Source of the DNA: Actinomycetes bacterium
GTDB taxonomy: Bacteria > Actinomycetota > Actinomycetes > Actinomycetales > Cellulomonadaceae
Assembly (NCBI GenBank): GCA_023389545.1
Contig: JAEWEI010000253.1
Coordinates: 1 to 13,283 of the forward strand
Length of the DNA stretch: 13,283 nt
Direction of reading: 5' to 3'
Each line of letters opens with the position of its first letter. Within the stretch, counting starts at the first letter, position 1. Positions 1-7,371 of this stretch are shown here, piece after piece. Below the pieces are notes generated by a model. The model worked only from the letters and a program-made list of their open reading frames with translations, was not told where the DNA came from and did not search any database. A program made the translations under genes and the position numbers.

Positions 1-69
1 CCGCCGGGTGTAAGGGGCCGGGCCGGGGGGGTTGGGTAATCCTCGGCGCGGGGCCGTCGCCTGGTTCCG

Positions 70-1182
70 TCAGACAGCGTCCTCGCTCGCCTTGAGCGCC
101 TCGCGCACCGACGTGCGCCCGCCCATCCGCAGCAGCGAGCCCGAGTAGATGCGCGCCGCGATCGCCGTCACCAGCAGCGTGCAGCCGATCAGGACCGTCA
201 GCGACAGGATCGGCTCCCACCACTGCGCCTCGCCGAGGAACAACCGCACCGGCATGCCGACGGTGGCGCTGAACGGCACGTACGACATGACAGTCATCGC
301 GAAGGCGTTGTCGTTGAAGAACAGCACCAGGAAGTACGGGATCATCACGATCATCATCACCGGGGTGAGCACCGATCCGACGTCCTCCTGGCGGGAGACC
401 AGCGACGCGCTCGCCGCGAAGATCGCCGCGACCAGCACGAAGCCGACGACGAAGAACACGATGAACCAGACCAGCGCCGAGCCCAGCACCCCGAGCAGCT
501 CGTCCTGGGAGGTCGCGACCAGCCCGATCACCGCCACGACGGCGATGGACGCCGTCTGGCCGAAGGCCACCACCGAGTTGCCCAGGATCTTCCCGGCGAG
601 CAGTGCCCGCGCCGGGACGGCGGAGAGCAGGATCTCCACGATGCGGGTCTGCTTCTCCTGGACGGTGTTCTGGGCGATCATGCTGCCCGATCCCATCGCC
701 GACATCATGAACACGAACCCGAAGGCCATCGAGACGAGCATCCGCAGGTTCTCGCTCGTCGCGTCGCCGTCGAGCAGCTCCACCGTCGGCGCCACGGACA
801 GCGCGCCGACCACGTCGGAGGGGGCGCTGGTGCGGGCGACGACCGTGAGGCCGAGCGCGCCCTCGCCCGGCAGCACGGCGGCCTCGACCTCGTCGGCCTC
901 GACCATCTGGCGTGCCGCGTCTGCGTCGTCCGCGACGACGGCGTCGAGCCCTTCAGCGGACTCCACCACTGTGGCGGTGGACGCCACGACGGCGACCTTG
1001 GTGGCGTCGTCGCCGGACCCTCCGAACAGGCTGGGCGCGACGACCCCCACCAGCACCAGCCCGAGGGTGACAGCTGTGGAGACGAGGAACGCCTTGGTGC
1101 GGACCTGCGTGGTGATCTCACGTTCGGCGACGAGGAGCGTGGAGCCCCACATCGACGGCACGGCCGGGCGCTGCGCGCTCAT
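70..1182 (-). CDS. ABC-2 type (NatB/YhaP-like) transporter permease
   Basis: This is the 370-residue membrane subunit of an ABC exporter. It shows the usual NatB layout: a short cytoplasmic N-terminus, a first membrane helix at about residues 30-50, an extracytoplasmic domain of about 90 residues, then about five hydrophobic helices from roughly residue 145 to 355. After the second helix comes the family-typical cytoplasmic segment QEKQTRIVEILLSAVPA (about residues 174-190), which in this family is thought to contact the ATPase. The ATG overlaps the stop of the ATPase gene in an ATGA, and AAGGAG lies 8 bases upstream (1191-1196), so the start is secure. NatB relatives export sodium, drugs or peptides; the substrate here cannot be read from the sequence. 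No terminator is evident in the 69 bases left downstream. Confidence 0.9.
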   Translation of the reverse strand: MSAQRPAVPSMWGSTLLVAEREITTQVRTKAFLVSTAVTLGLVLVGVVAPSLFGGSGDDATKVAVVASTATVVESAEGLDAVVADDADAARQMVEADEVEAAVLPGEGALGLTVVARTSAPSDVVGALSVAPTVELLDGDATSENLRMLVSMAFGFVFMMSAMGSGSMIAQNTVQEKQTRIVEILLSAVPARALLAGKILGNSVVAFGQTASIAVVAVIGLVATSQDELLGVLGSALVWFIVFFVVGFVLVAAIFAASASLVSRQEDVGSVLTPVMMIVMIPYFLVLFFNDNAFAMTVMSYVPFSATVGMPVRLFLGEAQWWEPILSLTVLIGCTLLVTAIAARIYSGSLLRMGGRTSVREALKASEDAV

Positions 1183-2132
1183 CGGGCCATCTCCTTCTCG
1201 GTGGTCTGGGCGGTGGTCAGGGCGGCCGGCGCGGCGGCCTCGTCATCGGGCTCGGAGACGATCTCCCGGAAGATCTCGCCGAGCGTGGGGCGCTGCGGGC
1301 CGAACGCGGTGACGGAGCCTCGCTCCAGCGCGGACCGCAGCACGGCCTGGGCGGCCGCGTCATCGGCCTCGAACAGCGCCGACCCGCCGTCGAACTCCAC
1401 GACTGTGACGCCACGCTCGGACCGCAGCCACCCGATGTCCCCGGCGGCGGAGATCTCGTAGCGCGTCGAGCCGAACTGCTCGTGCAGGGCGGCCCGGGAG
1501 CCGGCGGCGCGGATCTGCCCGCCCGCGATGATCACCAGGTCGTCGCACAGCCGCTCGACCACGTCGAGCTGGTGCGAGGAGAACAGGACGGGCACACCGG
1601 TGGCCGCCTTCTCCGCCAGGACGCCGAGCACCACGTCCACGGCCATCGGGTCCAGCCCCGAGAACGGCTCGTCGAGGATCAGCACCTGCGGGTCGTGCAC
1701 CAGCGCGGCGGCGACCTGCGCGCGCTGCTGGTTGCCCAGCGACAGGCTCTCGAGCGGGTCGTCTGCGCGCTCGCCCAGGCCGAGCCGCTCCAGCAGGTCG
1801 CGGGCCCGGTCCGTCGCCGTGCGGCGGTCGAAGCCGTGCAGCCGGGCCAGGTAGGCGACCTGCTCGACGACCTTCATCTTCGGGTACAGGCCACGCTCCT
1901 CGGGCATGTACCCGAAGGACCGGCGCTGCACCGCGTCGATCGGCTGGCCGTCGACGGTGACAGTGCCGGCCTCCGGTGCGAGCACCCCCAGGATGATCCG
2001 CATCGTCGTGGTCTTGCCCGCGCCGTTGGCGCCGACGAAGCCGGTCAGGCGACCGCTCGCCACGGTGAAGGACACGTCGTCGAGCACCCGGCGATCGCCG
2101 AAGGACCGGGTGATGCCGTCGAGCTGCAGCAT
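1179..2132 (-). CDS. ABC transporter ATP-binding protein (NatA-like)
   Basis: This is the 317-residue cytoplasmic ATPase that powers the adjoining ABC-2 permease. The nucleotide-binding domain fills residues 1-210: Walker A GANGAGKT (34-41), signature LSLGN (130-134, in place of the classic LSGGQ), Walker B VLILDEP (150-156) and switch histidine H187 in SSHQLD. The LSLGN variant is common in the NatA/YhaQ branch that carries a C-terminal domain of the DUF4162 type, matching the roughly 100 residues that follow. The start ATG follows an AGG-containing purine run in the leader (GAGAGAGGG, 5 bases upstream). A 119-base gap separates it from the response-regulator gene upstream, so it may have its own promoter. 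The substrate is unknown; control by the neighbouring two-component system is inferred from position. Confidence 0.93.
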   Translation of the reverse strand: MLQLDGITRSFGDRRVLDDVSFTVASGRLTGFVGANGAGKTTTMRIILGVLAPEAGTVTVDGQPIDAVQRRSFGYMPEERGLYPKMKVVEQVAYLARLHGFDRRTATDRARDLLERLGLGERADDPLESLSLGNQQRAQVAAALVHDPQVLILDEPFSGLDPMAVDVVLGVLAEKAATGVPVLFSSHQLDVVERLCDDLVIIAGGQIRAAGSRAALHEQFGSTRYEISAAGDIGWLRSERGVTVVEFDGGSALFEADDAAAQAVLRSALERGSVTAFGPQRPTLGEIFREIVSEPDDEAAAPAALTTAQTTEKEMAR

Positions 2133-2145
2133 GTCGCCCTCTCTC

Positions 2146-2157
2146 GTTCTGAAGAAC
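2146..2157. promoter_or_regulatory. Short palindrome in the natA-like leader (possible operator)
   Basis: GTTCTGAAGAAC is a perfect dyad with 5-base arms and a 2-base self-complementary centre. It sits 13 bases upstream of the exporter ATPase start. A TAATCT that fits a -10 hexamer lies further upstream at 2181-2186 (minus strand) but has no good -35. The site could be an operator for a local regulator, or it could be chance; a 12-base palindrome alone is weak evidence. Confidence 0.25.
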
Positions 2158-2203
2158 CGGGCCGTTGCCCGCTGAGATCGAGATTACGGACGTCGTCGCA
2201 GGT

Positions 2204-2260
2204 CACACCTCCGGCGCGAGGCGGAAATCCAGCTCCGCCTCGCGGCTGAGGTCAGGTGTG
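2204..2260 (-). terminator. Nested hairpin after the response-regulator gene
   Basis: A perfect 11-bp inverted repeat (CGCGAGGCGGA at 2215-2225, its complement at 2234-2244, loop of 8) begins 7 bases past the response-regulator stop. It is enclosed by a second 7-bp pairing, CACACCT (2204-2210) with AGGTGTG (2254-2260), which reaches into the last codons of the regulator. There is no U-run, as is common for actinobacterial terminators. The likely role is to end or attenuate the long iron/two-component transcript before the exporter genes. Confidence 0.55.
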
Positions 2261-2950
2261 GTCGACCAGCCCGTGCTGGTGCGCGAACACCACCGCCTGC
2301 ACGCGGTCGCGCAGCGCGAGCTTCATGAGGACGTTGGACACGTGGGTCTTCACCGTCGCGCGGCCCACCACGAGCTCCGCGGCGATCTCGTCGTTGGACA
2401 GGCCGCGCGCGAGCAGGCGCAGCACCGCGAGCTCGCGCTCGGTCAGCGCGGCCGCCGCCACCGGCAGCCCTCCCCCGGACGGCGGAGGCGTGGCCCCCGC
2501 CGGCGCCTCCAGCAGCGCGCCCTCGACGGCCTGCCGGATCACCGCCCGGGTCACCTCGGGCGCCAGCAGCGCATCCCCCGCGGCCAGGGCCCGCACGGCG
2601 TCGACGAGCTGCGCGGGCCGGGAGTTCTTCAGCAGGAACCCGCTGGCCCCCGCGCGCAGCGCCTCGACCAGGTAGTCCTGCCTGTTGAATGTGGTGAGCA
2701 TGAGCACCCCGGCGCGGATCCGCGGGTCCGCCACGGCCAGCCGGGTCGCCTCCAGGCCGTCCATGTCCGGCATCTGCACGTCCATGCAGATGACGTCGGG
2801 GTCGAGGTCGCGCGCGGCCTCCAAGGCCTCGGCGCCGGTGGACGCCTCCCCCACCACAGTGATGTCGGGCTGGGCGTCGAGGATCGTCGCGAAGCCGCCG
2901 CGCACCAGCGCCTGGTCGTCGACGAGCAGCACTCGGATCTGCTCAGACAT
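2252..2950 (-). CDS. LuxR/NarL-family response regulator
   Basis: This 232-residue DNA-binding response regulator is the partner of the kinase encoded just upstream. The receiver domain covers residues 5-120, with the acidic pair D11/D12, phosphoacceptor D57 in CMDVQMPDMDG, the threonines of LTTF near 86-87, and K108 in LLKNS. A proline/glycine-rich linker (about 148-163) leads to a LuxR-type helix-turn-helix at about 168-230, with LTERELAVLRLLARGLSNDEIA and the recognition region VGRATVKTHVSNVLMKL. I chose ATG 2950 because the receiver fold begins there and GGGAG lies 7 bases upstream; the reading frame stays open further up, but that part is a shadow of the kinase gene. It overlaps the kinase gene by 8 bases, consistent with translational coupling. 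Target genes are unknown; the exporter downstream is the nearest candidate. Confidence 0.94.
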   Translation of the reverse strand: MSEQIRVLLVDDQALVRGGFATILDAQPDITVVGEASTGAEALEAARDLDPDVICMDVQMPDMDGLEATRLAVADPRIRAGVLMLTTFNRQDYLVEALRAGASGFLLKNSRPAQLVDAVRALAAGDALLAPEVTRAVIRQAVEGALLEAPAGATPPPSGGGLPVAAAALTERELAVLRLLARGLSNDEIAAELVVGRATVKTHVSNVLMKLALRDRVQAVVFAHQHGLVDHT

Positions 2951-4304
2951 CGGCGGTCTCCCGTCGTACGTCGGCTTTCTGCCTGCGCAACGGCACCTGC
3001 GCGCGGACCACGAACCCGCCGTGCCGTCGCTGCGTGGCCAGCAGCGTCCCGCCGTCGGCGGCCACCCGCTCGCGCATCCCCACCAGCCCGAGCCGGCCGG
3101 ACGCGCCGTGGGCGGATCCGCGACGCGGGCCCACCCCGTCGTCGGCGACCTCCAACTCCACGGCGCCGTCGAGGTACCGCAGCCGCACGTCGGCGCTGGC
3201 ATCCCGTCCGGCGTGCTTGCGCACGTTGGTGAGCGCCTCCTGCGCGATGCGGTAGAGGTTCAGCGAGGTGACCGGGGGCAGCGGCACGGGGTCCCCCACC
3301 ACCAGGTAGGTCGCGCGCACCCCGCCGGCCACGGCGCCCTCGACCAGCTCGGGGATCTTGCCGACGCCCAACGAGCCCACCGCCTCCTCGGGGCTGGCGC
3401 CGGAGTCGTCCTCCCGCAGCGTGCCCAGCAGCCCGTGCAGCTCGGAGATCGCCTCGCGCGCGGCGTCCTCGACATGCTCCATCGCTGTGGCCGCGCGCAC
3501 GGCGTCGACGTCCATCAGCGTGCGCGCCGCCGCGGCCTGCACCCCCATCAGGGACACGTGGTGGCCCACGGAGTCGTGCAGCTCGCGGGCCAGCCGCAAC
3601 CGCTCGATCGTCACCGCCTGGCTCTCCACGCGCATGCGCTCAAGCTGCAGCTCGCGTGTGCGCCACCGCATGCGGGCCCGGTCCCGCGCCGACGCCCACG
3701 CGTGGTCGCCGAACCAGTAGGCGCCCGCGAAGTACAGGATGTTGGTGAGGAGCTGGATGAGCATGTACGCCACCATCGGCGAGAGCACGCCCACGCCGTC
3801 GAACTCCTCGAGCATCTCCGGGTCTGTGGACGCCTGGAACAGCGCGACCAGCAGCCACACGAACATCGCGATGATGACGGCGACGCGCACCCAGGTGGCC
3901 CTTCGGCGGGACGGCTCCCATGCGCCCACCGAGTACAACGCCATGAACAGCGCGATGTTGACGACCAGCAGCTCGGGCACCGACAGCGTCGACGTCAGCA
4001 CGAAGGCGGCGGCCACCGCGACGGCCACGGCCGCCGGCCAGCGCCTGCGCCAGGCCAGCGGAAGCGTCGCGCCAGCCACGCACAGCAGCGACACCGGCCC
4101 TGAGGCAGGGTCGTCGTAGAGCCCCGCGGTCCGGTAGAGGACCCAGCTCAGCACCGCACCGGCGAACAGGGCGGCGGCCATCGCCATGTCGGCGCGGCCC
4201 TCGGCGGCCGTCGGGAGTCCGCGGCGCCAGTCGGGGCTGTCGGGATGGATCGCCTGGCCAGTGACGTCGGTGCCGGCCTCAGTGCGGGCGTCGGTGCTGC
4301 TCAC
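2943..4304 (-). CDS. Sensor histidine kinase (HisKA_3 / NarL-partner type)
   Basis: This is a 453-residue membrane histidine kinase. About six hydrophobic segments (roughly residues 40-57, 71-84, 90-105, 111-126, 139-157, 174-197) are joined by short loops with no sizeable extracellular domain, suggesting that it senses within or at the membrane. A helical linker leads to a HisKA_3 dimerisation domain with phosphoacceptor H243 in RELHDSVGHH. The HATPase_c domain follows, with N box around N360 (EALTNVRKH), DDGVG at 388-392 and GRLGLVGM at 403-410. I favour the GTG at 4304, 4 bases after the esterase stop; an in-frame GTG at 4325 would add seven residues and overlap the esterase by 17 bases, and neither start has a strong ribosome-binding site. 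Its close fit behind an iron-uptake operon suggests co-transcription. The stimulus is unknown. Confidence 0.92.
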   Translation of the reverse strand: MSSTDARTEAGTDVTGQAIHPDSPDWRRGLPTAAEGRADMAMAAALFAGAVLSWVLYRTAGLYDDPASGPVSLLCVAGATLPLAWRRRWPAAVAVAVAAAFVLTSTLSVPELLVVNIALFMALYSVGAWEPSRRRATWVRVAVIIAMFVWLLVALFQASTDPEMLEEFDGVGVLSPMVAYMLIQLLTNILYFAGAYWFGDHAWASARDRARMRWRTRELQLERMRVESQAVTIERLRLARELHDSVGHHVSLMGVQAAAARTLMDVDAVRAATAMEHVEDAAREAISELHGLLGTLREDDSGASPEEAVGSLGVGKIPELVEGAVAGGVRATYLVVGDPVPLPPVTSLNLYRIAQEALTNVRKHAGRDASADVRLRYLDGAVELEVADDGVGPRRGSAHGASGRLGLVGMRERVAADGGTLLATQRRHGGFVVRAQVPLRRQKADVRRETADV

Positions 4305-4308
4305 GCCG

Positions 4309-5619
4309 TCACCGTAGCGGGCCACCGCCGCCTGCCGGACGCAGTGCCCGCGCGAGCCCGTCGATCATCGCCGGATGCCACCACGCCCAGTCGTGGCCAC
4401 CGGTCACCACGGTCAGACGCGTGTCGCGGCCGTGGCGAGCCAGCTCGCTTCGCAGCTCGCGGCAGGCGCCGAGCATCTCCGGCTCCAGCGTGCCCACCTG
4501 CAGCTCCACCTGTGCGGGCGGCGCGGCGAGCAACGGCGCGGTCAGGTCGAAGCGCCACAGCGACGGCGACTGCGCGACGACCGCACCCACCTGGCCGCCC
4601 CCCAGGGCGACCAGCCAGAGCGCCGCGAGCCCGCCGAAGCTCGCCCCAGCGGCGACCACCTGCGCGGGATCGTCGCTGATGCCCACGCGCAGGCGCAGCG
4701 CGGGCATCAGATCGTCCAGCACGAACGCCGTGGCGCCGCCCGGCACCCCGAGCTCTTCCCAGCGGGTCGGCACATCGCCGGAGTCGACGAGCACCGCCCG
4801 CATCGGCGGCAGGGCGCCCGCGCCGATCGCGGCGTCCAGGCTCCCGGCGAGCGGCAGGGCCTGCGCCCATACCTGCCCGTCGAACACGATGGCCAAGGGC
4901 AGCACGTCATGGGGCGACGACGCGGGCGGCTCGTACAGCCATGCCCGCCAGGCGCGCCGCTGGGGCGTGGCGGGCAGGTCGATCACGCTCAGGGCCCGCG
5001 ATCCGGGAGCAGCACGCCACGGGTGGGCCGGGGCGGCAGGCCCCTCCACCACCGAGACGGCCGTGTCGTGCATGGTGGCCGAGCGCAGCGGGTTGCGCGG
5101 GTCGGGGGCGCCGGCCATGGCGGCGAGCCGGATGCCGCGGCGATCGGTCGCCACCCGCCACGGCGGCAGCCCGTCGCCGCGGTGGGCAGTGACCACGTAG
5201 GACGCGCGCCAGTCGCGGGGCATCCGGTAGGACAGCGTCCACAGGCTGGAGCCCTCGAGCCGGGTCAGCTCGCTGGCGCCCAGGTCGCGCACGTCGAGCA
5301 CGCCGTTGGCGCTCAGCAGCACCGCCGACGCGTCCGGATCCTCCACCACCCACGTGTACACGCACTCGCCGCTGCCGGGGTCGCTGTCGTCGATGGCCGG
5401 CGAGGGCACGGCGAGCAGCCGGGCGGCGAGCTCGCGGCGCCTGCGCGCCGTCGCCTCGGAGTCACCGGACCGGGCCTGGCGCCAGGCGCGCTCAGGCTCC
5501 CCGATCACGCGTGGCACCCGCTCGATCCCAGGCGCCGCGACCGGCTTGCGCTCGTCGAAGCGCTGCCCATGGACGTGGTGGGAGCGGGGCTCCGGTGGAG
5601 CGGCGGTGCGACGGGTCAC
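4309..5619 (-). CDS. fes: Enterochelin-esterase-like ferric siderophore esterase (Fes family)
   Basis: This is a 436-residue cytoplasmic esterase expected to cut the ester backbone of an imported ferric siderophore so that iron can be released. The N-terminal part (about 45-210) fits the enterochelin-esterase N-terminal domain, including YTWVVEDPD, the WTLSYRMPRDWRASY stretch and a DPRNPL segment. The C-terminal alpha/beta-hydrolase (about 215-430) has PLAIVFDGQVW, R..EL after VDSGDVPT, nucleophile S327 in GASFGG, and catalytic H409 in TGGHDWAWW; an acid residue near GTLEPEM is likely the third member. It starts with a GTG overlapping the reductase stop (GTGA). Fes enzymes prefer trilactone tricatecholates; the exact substrate here is inferred. 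No signal peptide is seen, fitting an intracellular role after uptake. Confidence 0.88.
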   Translation of the reverse strand: MTRRTAAPPEPRSHHVHGQRFDERKPVAAPGIERVPRVIGEPERAWRQARSGDSEATARRRRELAARLLAVPSPAIDDSDPGSGECVYTWVVEDPDASAVLLSANGVLDVRDLGASELTRLEGSSLWTLSYRMPRDWRASYVVTAHRGDGLPPWRVATDRRGIRLAAMAGAPDPRNPLRSATMHDTAVSVVEGPAAPAHPWRAAPGSRALSVIDLPATPQRRAWRAWLYEPPASSPHDVLPLAIVFDGQVWAQALPLAGSLDAAIGAGALPPMRAVLVDSGDVPTRWEELGVPGGATAFVLDDLMPALRLRVGISDDPAQVVAAGASFGGLAALWLVALGGGQVGAVVAQSPSLWRFDLTAPLLAAPPAQVELQVGTLEPEMLGACRELRSELARHGRDTRLTVVTGGHDWAWWHPAMIDGLARALRPAGGGGPLR

Positions 5620-6503
5620 GGCGCCGCCACGGCCTCCGTCGAGGCGATGGGCGTCACGGGCGCCTCATCGCCGGGCTCGACCTCGAGCTCGCCCTCGACC
5701 CGGTCGTGGTCGGACTCCTTGCCGTACCCGACCTCGGTGATCCCGTGATGCCAGTACCCGATGATGAGCTGCTGGCGCCTGTCGAACCCGGCCTCGCGCA
5801 GATGCCGCCGCAGTTCGCGCACCACCGCCGACTCGGCGGCGACCCAGATCCGGGCAGTGCCACCTGCCACCACCACGTCCTGCGGCGGCAGGTCCAGCGC
5901 CAGCACCGCGTCCTGCAGCATCCGGGTGGAGCCAGCCAGGGCGCCGTCGCGGTGCAGCCAGCGCACCTCGACGCCCGGGGGCCGCACCAGGTCCTGCTCC
6001 TCACCGGCGTCCGCGACCTCGACGATGGCGAGCCCGCGTGTCGTGGCGGGCAGCCCCTCGAGGATCCACCCCACGGCCGGCAGCCCGGTCTCGTCGGCCA
6101 CCAGCACGATCCAGTCGCACACCCCCGGCACCAGACCGCCGCCGGCCAGGAGGCCCAACCGGTCTCCCGGCCGGGCCCGCTCCGCCCACGCCGACGCGAG
6201 CCCCTCATCGCCGTGCCGCACGAAGTCCACGTCGAGCTCTCCGGCCTGCGCGTCCGCGCGCCGCATCGTGTAGGTGCGGACCCGCTCCCGCTGGCCGGGC
6301 GCCCACACGTACCTGTGGTGCTCGCGGGCGGGCAGATCGAGCCGTCCGTCGGCGTCCGGGAAGTAGAGCTTGATGTTGGGCGGTCCGGTCACTGTCAGGA
6401 ACGCGGCCACCTCGGGGCCTGCGAACGTCACCCGGCGCATCCGCGGGGTCACGTCCACCACCCGCACGACCTCGGCGCTCACGGGCAGGATGTCGGCGGT
6501 CAT
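5616..6503 (-). CDS. Siderophore-interacting protein (ViuB/SIP family flavin reductase)
   Basis: This is a 295-residue FAD-dependent ferric-siderophore reductase, which would reduce bound Fe3+ so that the siderophore lets go of it. The FAD-binding barrel occupies about residues 8-120, with the diagnostic flavin motif R76-T-Y-T79 in VRTYTMR and a preceding PNIKLYFP. The C-terminal SIP domain (about 128-260) has VLVADETGLPA (134-143), VVAGGTARIWVAAES (211-225) and the family ending IIGYWHHG. The last 30 residues are acidic and probably disordered. The reading frame is open far upstream, but the extension is a shadow of the ATPase gene; ATG 6503, overlapping the ATPase stop as ATGA, gives the normal family N-terminus. 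It sits between the importer ATPase and the esterase, so reduction and hydrolysis are encoded together. Confidence 0.94.
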   Translation of the reverse strand: MTADILPVSAEVVRVVDVTPRMRRVTFAGPEVAAFLTVTGPPNIKLYFPDADGRLDLPAREHHRYVWAPGQRERVRTYTMRRADAQAGELDVDFVRHGDEGLASAWAERARPGDRLGLLAGGGLVPGVCDWIVLVADETGLPAVGWILEGLPATTRGLAIVEVADAGEEQDLVRPPGVEVRWLHRDGALAGSTRMLQDAVLALDLPPQDVVVAGGTARIWVAAESAVVRELRRHLREAGFDRRQQLIIGYWHHGITEVGYGKESDHDRVEGELEVEPGDEAPVTPIASTEAVAAP

Positions 6504-7351
6504 CGGGTCTCCCAGGTGGAGGTCGGGGCGCGGAGGGCGGCGCCTGCGGGGTGCTGGTCGCGTGGGCGGTCGGCGTCGAGCGGCACGACCATCGGCCGTC
6601 CTGTGACGGGATCCGGCACGCACACGCACTCGATGTCGTACACAGCGCCGATCAGCTCGGCGGTCACGATGTCGTCGGGGGCGCCGGTGGCCACCACGCG
6701 CCCGTCCTTCATGGCGATCACGTGGTCGGCGTATCGGAACGCCATGTTGAGATCGTGCAGCACCGCGACGAGCGTGTAGTCGCCCGTGTCGTGCAGGCGG
6801 CGGCACAGGCTCAGCACCTCGATCTGGTGCGCGATGTCGAGGAACGTCGTCGGCTCGTCGAGCAGCAGCACCGGCGTCTGCTGCGCGAGCACCAGCGCGA
6901 GCCACACCCGCTGCCGCTGCCCGCCCGAGAGCTGGTCCACGGCGTGCTCGGCCAGGCCCGCGACGCCGGTGGCCGTCATCGCCTCCTGCACCGCGCGCTC
7001 GTCGGCGGCGGACCACTGCCGCAGCATCGACTGGTGCGGGAACCGGCCCCGGGACACCAGGTCCGCGACGGTGATGCCGTCGGGCGCTGTGGAGCTCTGC
7101 GGCAGCAGCCCCAGGCGCCGGGCGACCTCGCGGGACGAGTACTCGGTGATCGCCTTGCCGTCGAGCACCACCTGCCCGGCGCGCGGTGCGAGCAGCCGCG
7201 AGAGCGCGCGCAGCAGCGTCGACTTGCCGCAAGCGTTGGGCCCGATGATGGCCGTGAACGAGCCGGTGGGGATCTCGACGTCGAGGTCGGTGGAGACGAT
7301 CCGGCCGTCATAGCCGACGGTGAGGCCCTGGGCGGCGAGCGTGGAGGTCAT
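6500..7351 (-). CDS. fepC: Iron-siderophore ABC transporter ATP-binding protein (FepC-like)
   Basis: This 283-residue ATPase energises siderophore import through the two FecCD permeases. It carries Walker A GPNACGKST (37-45), a Q-loop at LLPQ (83-86), signature LSGGQ (141-145), Walker B VLLLDEP (161-167), a D-loop in TTFLDIAHQ and H-loop H199 in AVLHDLN. This arrangement is typical of FepC/FhuC importers. About 30 residues at the C-terminus, rich in Pro and Arg, go beyond the family core. ATG 7351 is preferred over an in-frame ATG at 7366 because AAGGA lies 7 bases before 7351 and the proximal start matches relatives. There is a 20-base gap to the preceding permease stop, and its stop overlaps the next ATG. 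The fepC name rests on family and context, not on proven substrate. Confidence 0.93.
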   Translation of the reverse strand: MTSTLAAQGLTVGYDGRIVSTDLDVEIPTGSFTAIIGPNACGKSTLLRALSRLLAPRAGQVVLDGKAITEYSSREVARRLGLLPQSSTAPDGITVADLVSRGRFPHQSMLRQWSAADERAVQEAMTATGVAGLAEHAVDQLSGGQRQRVWLALVLAQQTPVLLLDEPTTFLDIAHQIEVLSLCRRLHDTGDYTLVAVLHDLNMAFRYADHVIAMKDGRVVATGAPDDIVTAELIGAVYDIECVCVPDPVTGRPMVVPLDADRPRDQHPAGAALRAPTSTWETR

Positions 7352-7358
7352 GGGAGCG

Positions 7359-7363
7359 TCCTT
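7359..7363 (-). promoter_or_regulatory. Ribosome-binding site deciding the fepC start
   Basis: AAGGA on the minus strand lies 7 bases before ATG 7351. It overlaps the codons that would follow the alternative ATG at 7366, so the shorter protein is favoured. Confidence 0.7.
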
Positions 7364-7371
7364 CATGGTGG

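Noticed and set aside
1..69. A possible terminator in the G-rich leader at the window edge
   Set aside because: Only a 4-bp stem (CGGC/GCCG) can be formed, with no U-run; not distinguishable from background.
149..1312. A long plus-strand open frame opposite the exporter permease
   Set aside because: It has no recognisable motif, and its composition is that of an antisense shadow of the NatB-like gene.
2165..4103. Two long plus-strand frames opposite the response regulator and kinase
   Set aside because: They are rich in Arg, His, Gly and Pro without domains; the minus strand has complete receiver, HTH, HisKA_3 and HATPase motifs.
6504..7232. An N-terminal extension of the siderophore-interacting protein
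   Set aside because: The extra residues overlap the ATPase gene in another frame and have no family similarity; ATG 6503 gives the normal N-terminus.
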